Below, in pieces: positions 62,080 to 64,000 of a stretch of 64,000 nucleotides of DNA. Every line of letters begins with the position of its first letter. Position 1 is the first letter of the stretch. The notes beneath the pieces are model-generated. The model saw nothing but the letters and a program-made list of their open reading frames with translations, had not been told where the DNA came from and ran no database searches. The DNA lies in contig JAGQRH010000002.1 of the NCBI GenBank assembly GCA_020425605.1, positions 156,592 through 220,591 of the forward strand, given 5' to 3'. A program made the translations under genes and the position numbers. The stretch is from Planctomycetota bacterium. GTDB lineage: Bacteria > Planctomycetota > UBA8742 > UBA2392.

Positions 62080-63774
62080 ATGCCCGGAACAACATTTCTT
62101 CGATCGCTGACTCTCAGCAACGTCTTCGGCGTATGCGGCGAGTTGACCATCCAGCCGTGCACGAACCTCATCGTGCTTGCCGGCCCCAATCATTGTGGAA
62201 AGACCAAGCTGCTGGACGCCATCTGGCTGGCGTTGTCGGACGATCTGGGCAACCTCGGGCCCGAGATCTGCAACCGCTACTCCACAGGGTCCGGCGGCCC
62301 CATGTTGATCCGGTTGGAGCTTGAGACTGACGTGCTCGTTCCGACAACGGATGGGCATGTATCCAGTGCCTACTCGCTCAACGAGCCGGAGTTCCTGCGG
62401 GCGCCTGTCGTGATGACACTCGGCAACGAGTACGGTTGCGCCGTCGGGAACCCGGCCAAGGCAACGCTGCACAAGCGATCCATGAGCATAGATCGCGACC
62501 CGCATAATCATCCGTGGGTCGGGCGGACTCCCCATCCCGGCGCTCATTCCACCCTGGTCGCCTACGTCCGCTATGAGGACGAAACCGACCTGCCCGCTGA
62601 GGCCTCGGCCGGAAGCGATGACGTCGGCGGCGAGATCGTCCGCTTTGTATGGAACGTGCAATCGGATCAGGAAGCCCAAACCCAGGCCTCCAGCATTCCC
62701 CGCAAGCATCTTGTCGATATGGACGATGCGGCCGCGGCCAAGACGCGAAACTATCTGCCGGCGACCCTGCCCGCGCACATTTCGATCGCCGTTACCCGCG
62801 ACGGCACCAAGGGCAACGTTGCTGAACTGGACACCTACGACCTCCAGCGCCGGCGTCGGCTTGACGGCGTCAGGCTGTCCAATGGCAACCGTCGCGCCTT
62901 GCACATTCAACGGGCCTTGGACAATCGGCCAGCGGCGATGGTCCTGATCGACGAGGTGGAGCGCGGGCTGCACCCCAGCCAGCAGATACGCCTGCTGCAT
63001 GAGCTGCGCGAGGCCTCGGCCGATCGAACCATCATCGTGACGACGCACAGCGAAACCATCCTGCGCCACACCAGGTTGAACGAACTGCTGGTCGTCGACC
63101 TGGATGAGCAGGACACCCACGTCACCACGCGCGTGCGCGCGCCTGTTGCTCGAGGGGTGTCGGGTCTGTTGAAGCGCGAGTTCGGAGGGCTGGCGACGAT
63201 TCACGGGCGTGTGCCCGCGCCGCTGCTGCTGGTCGAGGGGCCGTCAGACAAATGGTACATCGAGAACTACGTGCTTGAAGGCGAATGGGTCGACTGGCCA
63301 AAGCTGGATTCGTTGGAGGTATCCGTTGGGCACGGCAGCCAGATCGTCCAGTACTCGCGCTGGCTTGCGAACAACGGCGTGGCGCACATCTGCCTGCTTG
63401 ACAGCGACCCGGGCGGCGACGAGGCGGCCGGGAAACTCGGGAAAACCGGCAAGGTCGTCGTCGTCCGGCTGCCCTGGGAAGGGGTGATCGAGGACCTGTA
63501 TTTCGACGCAACCCATGAGATCGCGCTGCGAGACCAGATCCCGTCGGACAAGCAGGCGGCGTTCAACGAGTCCGTGGTCAAGGCCAGAAAGCCCGGCACG
63601 AATCTGACCTTCCGCCAACTGGCGGTCATCTTCAAGCAGACTGTGGGCGAGGAGATCGACAAGTGGCGCCTCGCCGACGTGCTGGCGCAGGCCGGCGGTT
63701 ATCCCCGCAATGATCGAGCCATGGCTTTGAGAAACACGCTGGGTAACGCGGTCGACGCTTGGGCAAGACTCTAG
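62080..63774 (+). CDS. OLD-family ATPase with C-terminal TOPRIM nuclease domain
   Basis: The 564-residue product has an ABC-type ATPase part: Walker A GPNHCGKTK, a signature-like region around RLSNGNRRALHIQRAL, Walker B AMVLIDEVERGLHPSQQ, and a switch His in IIVTTHSETILRH. A TOPRIM domain follows with Glu in LLLVEGPSDKWYIE and Asp-x-Asp in CLLDSDPGGDEA. OLD-family proteins (P2 Old, GajA of Gabija) are nucleases used in phage defence. No GajB-like helicase is visible before the window ends, so it may be a stand-alone class-1 OLD. It sits next to a tRNA fragment, a typical place for defence genes. Confidence 0.85.
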   Translation: MPGTTFLRSLTLSNVFGVCGELTIQPCTNLIVLAGPNHCGKTKLLDAIWLALSDDLGNLGPEICNRYSTGSGGPMLIRLELETDVLVPTTDGHVSSAYSLNEPEFLRAPVVMTLGNEYGCAVGNPAKATLHKRSMSIDRDPHNHPWVGRTPHPGAHSTLVAYVRYEDETDLPAEASAGSDDVGGEIVRFVWNVQSDQEAQTQASSIPRKHLVDMDDAAAAKTRNYLPATLPAHISIAVTRDGTKGNVAELDTYDLQRRRRLDGVRLSNGNRRALHIQRALDNRPAAMVLIDEVERGLHPSQQIRLLHELREASADRTIIVTTHSETILRHTRLNELLVVDLDEQDTHVTTRVRAPVARGVSGLLKREFGGLATIHGRVPAPLLLVEGPSDKWYIENYVLEGEWVDWPKLDSLEVSVGHGSQIVQYSRWLANNGVAHICLLDSDPGGDEAAGKLGKTGKVVVVRLPWEGVIEDLYFDATHEIALRDQIPSDKQAAFNESVVKARKPGTNLTFRQLAVIFKQTVGEEIDKWRLADVLAQAGGYPRNDRAMALRNTLGNAVDAWARL

Positions 63775-63801
63775 CACCGCCGAGACCACGGGTGTTGATG
63801 A

Positions 63802-63984
63802 CTAAGCGTGAGCTACGGTGTCGTAAGTGCCTGAGGTCGCCACGAGGTCGTAGATGACGAAGCTCAGGTCGTCGGTCTTGATGCGGTTGATGATGTTCTG
63901 GCTTGCTTCCACGACCACGATGGCGGTGCTTGTGTGTATCTGTTCGGCCAAGTACACCTTCTCGTAGTTGATAGTCGTTTCCAT
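63802..63984 (-). CDS. small hypothetical protein
   Basis: The 60-residue product starts METTINYEKVYLAEQIHTSTAIVVVEASQNIINRIKTDD, with plain soluble composition and no motif I recognise. It converges with the OLD-like gene 27 bp away. Its base composition is lower in GC than most of the window. The upstream region falls at the window edge, so a longer form cannot be ruled out. Confidence 0.5.
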   Translation of the reverse strand: METTINYEKVYLAEQIHTSTAIVVVEASQNIINRIKTDDLSFVIYDLVATSGTYDTVAHA

Positions 63985-64000
63985 GCTCGTCGCCCATTTT

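Overview
The window is about 65% GC, densely coded on both strands, and comes from a Gram-negative bacterium. Evidence for this is the many lipobox signal peptides, a TonB-dependent receptor with its own TonB and ExbB-type channel, and an Lnt-like membrane protein. The mix of exported beta-propeller, FG-GAP, CAP and glycine-rich proteins, C-terminal Cys/hydrophobic/Arg tails and a dual-specificity-phosphatase/cytochrome fusion suits a Planctomycetota or similar large-genome environmental lineage. No marker in the window settles the phylum.

1-8.3 kb: an unknown Pro-rich protein whose 3' end is duplicated downstream with unrelated genes behind each copy, a TPR/zinc-ribbon protein, panB, a degenerate Lnt-like protein, and rhodanese-like and TPR lipoproteins. 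8.3-20.3 kb: a Gly-rich repeat lipoprotein, pepP, a HAD phosphatase, a CAP plus Ig-like repeat protein, a PQQ-like fragment, a secretin-short-domain protein, an exported serpin, a phosphatase-cytochrome lipoprotein and a small membrane protein. 20.3-28.8 kb (minus strand): a fused LeuD-LeuC-type hydro-lyase, a TPR protein that looks like the tail of a larger ATPase regulator, a STAS protein, a Cys-less hydro-lyase-like fragment, a cyclophilin and a 1062-residue anchored protein. 29-33 kb: tRNA-Gln with a duplicated 3' end, a TIM-barrel protein, a lipoprotein, ribF, a membrane protein and pyrE.

33.2-37.0 kb is the most unusual stretch: a membrane-protein gene whose last ~45 codons occur two more times downstream, each copy followed by a different lower-GC gene. 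37-44.4 kb: a small helical protein, a FetAB-type exporter, a 1197-residue FG-GAP/Calx-beta surface protein and a divergent HTH regulator. 44.5-48.0 kb is an integration scar: a 3' half of tRNA-Arg, a tyrosine recombinase with a coupled DNA-binding partner, a 3' half of tRNA-Asn and an IS3-type OrfA relic. 48.3-61.7 kb is a haem/iron island: two exported Kelch proteins with Fur-box-like sites, then a TonB receptor, a membrane-anchored CobN-like chelatase (HmuS type), TonB, an ExbB-like channel and a DUF2149 protein, in the order of HmuR-S-U-V systems. 61.8-64 kb holds a second, inverted tRNA-Asn 3' half and an OLD-family ATPase/TOPRIM nuclease.

A recurring theme is duplication of gene 3' ends, both protein genes and tRNAs and often with their terminators, next to accessory genes. 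This is the best candidate in the window for an undescribed mode of gene acquisition.
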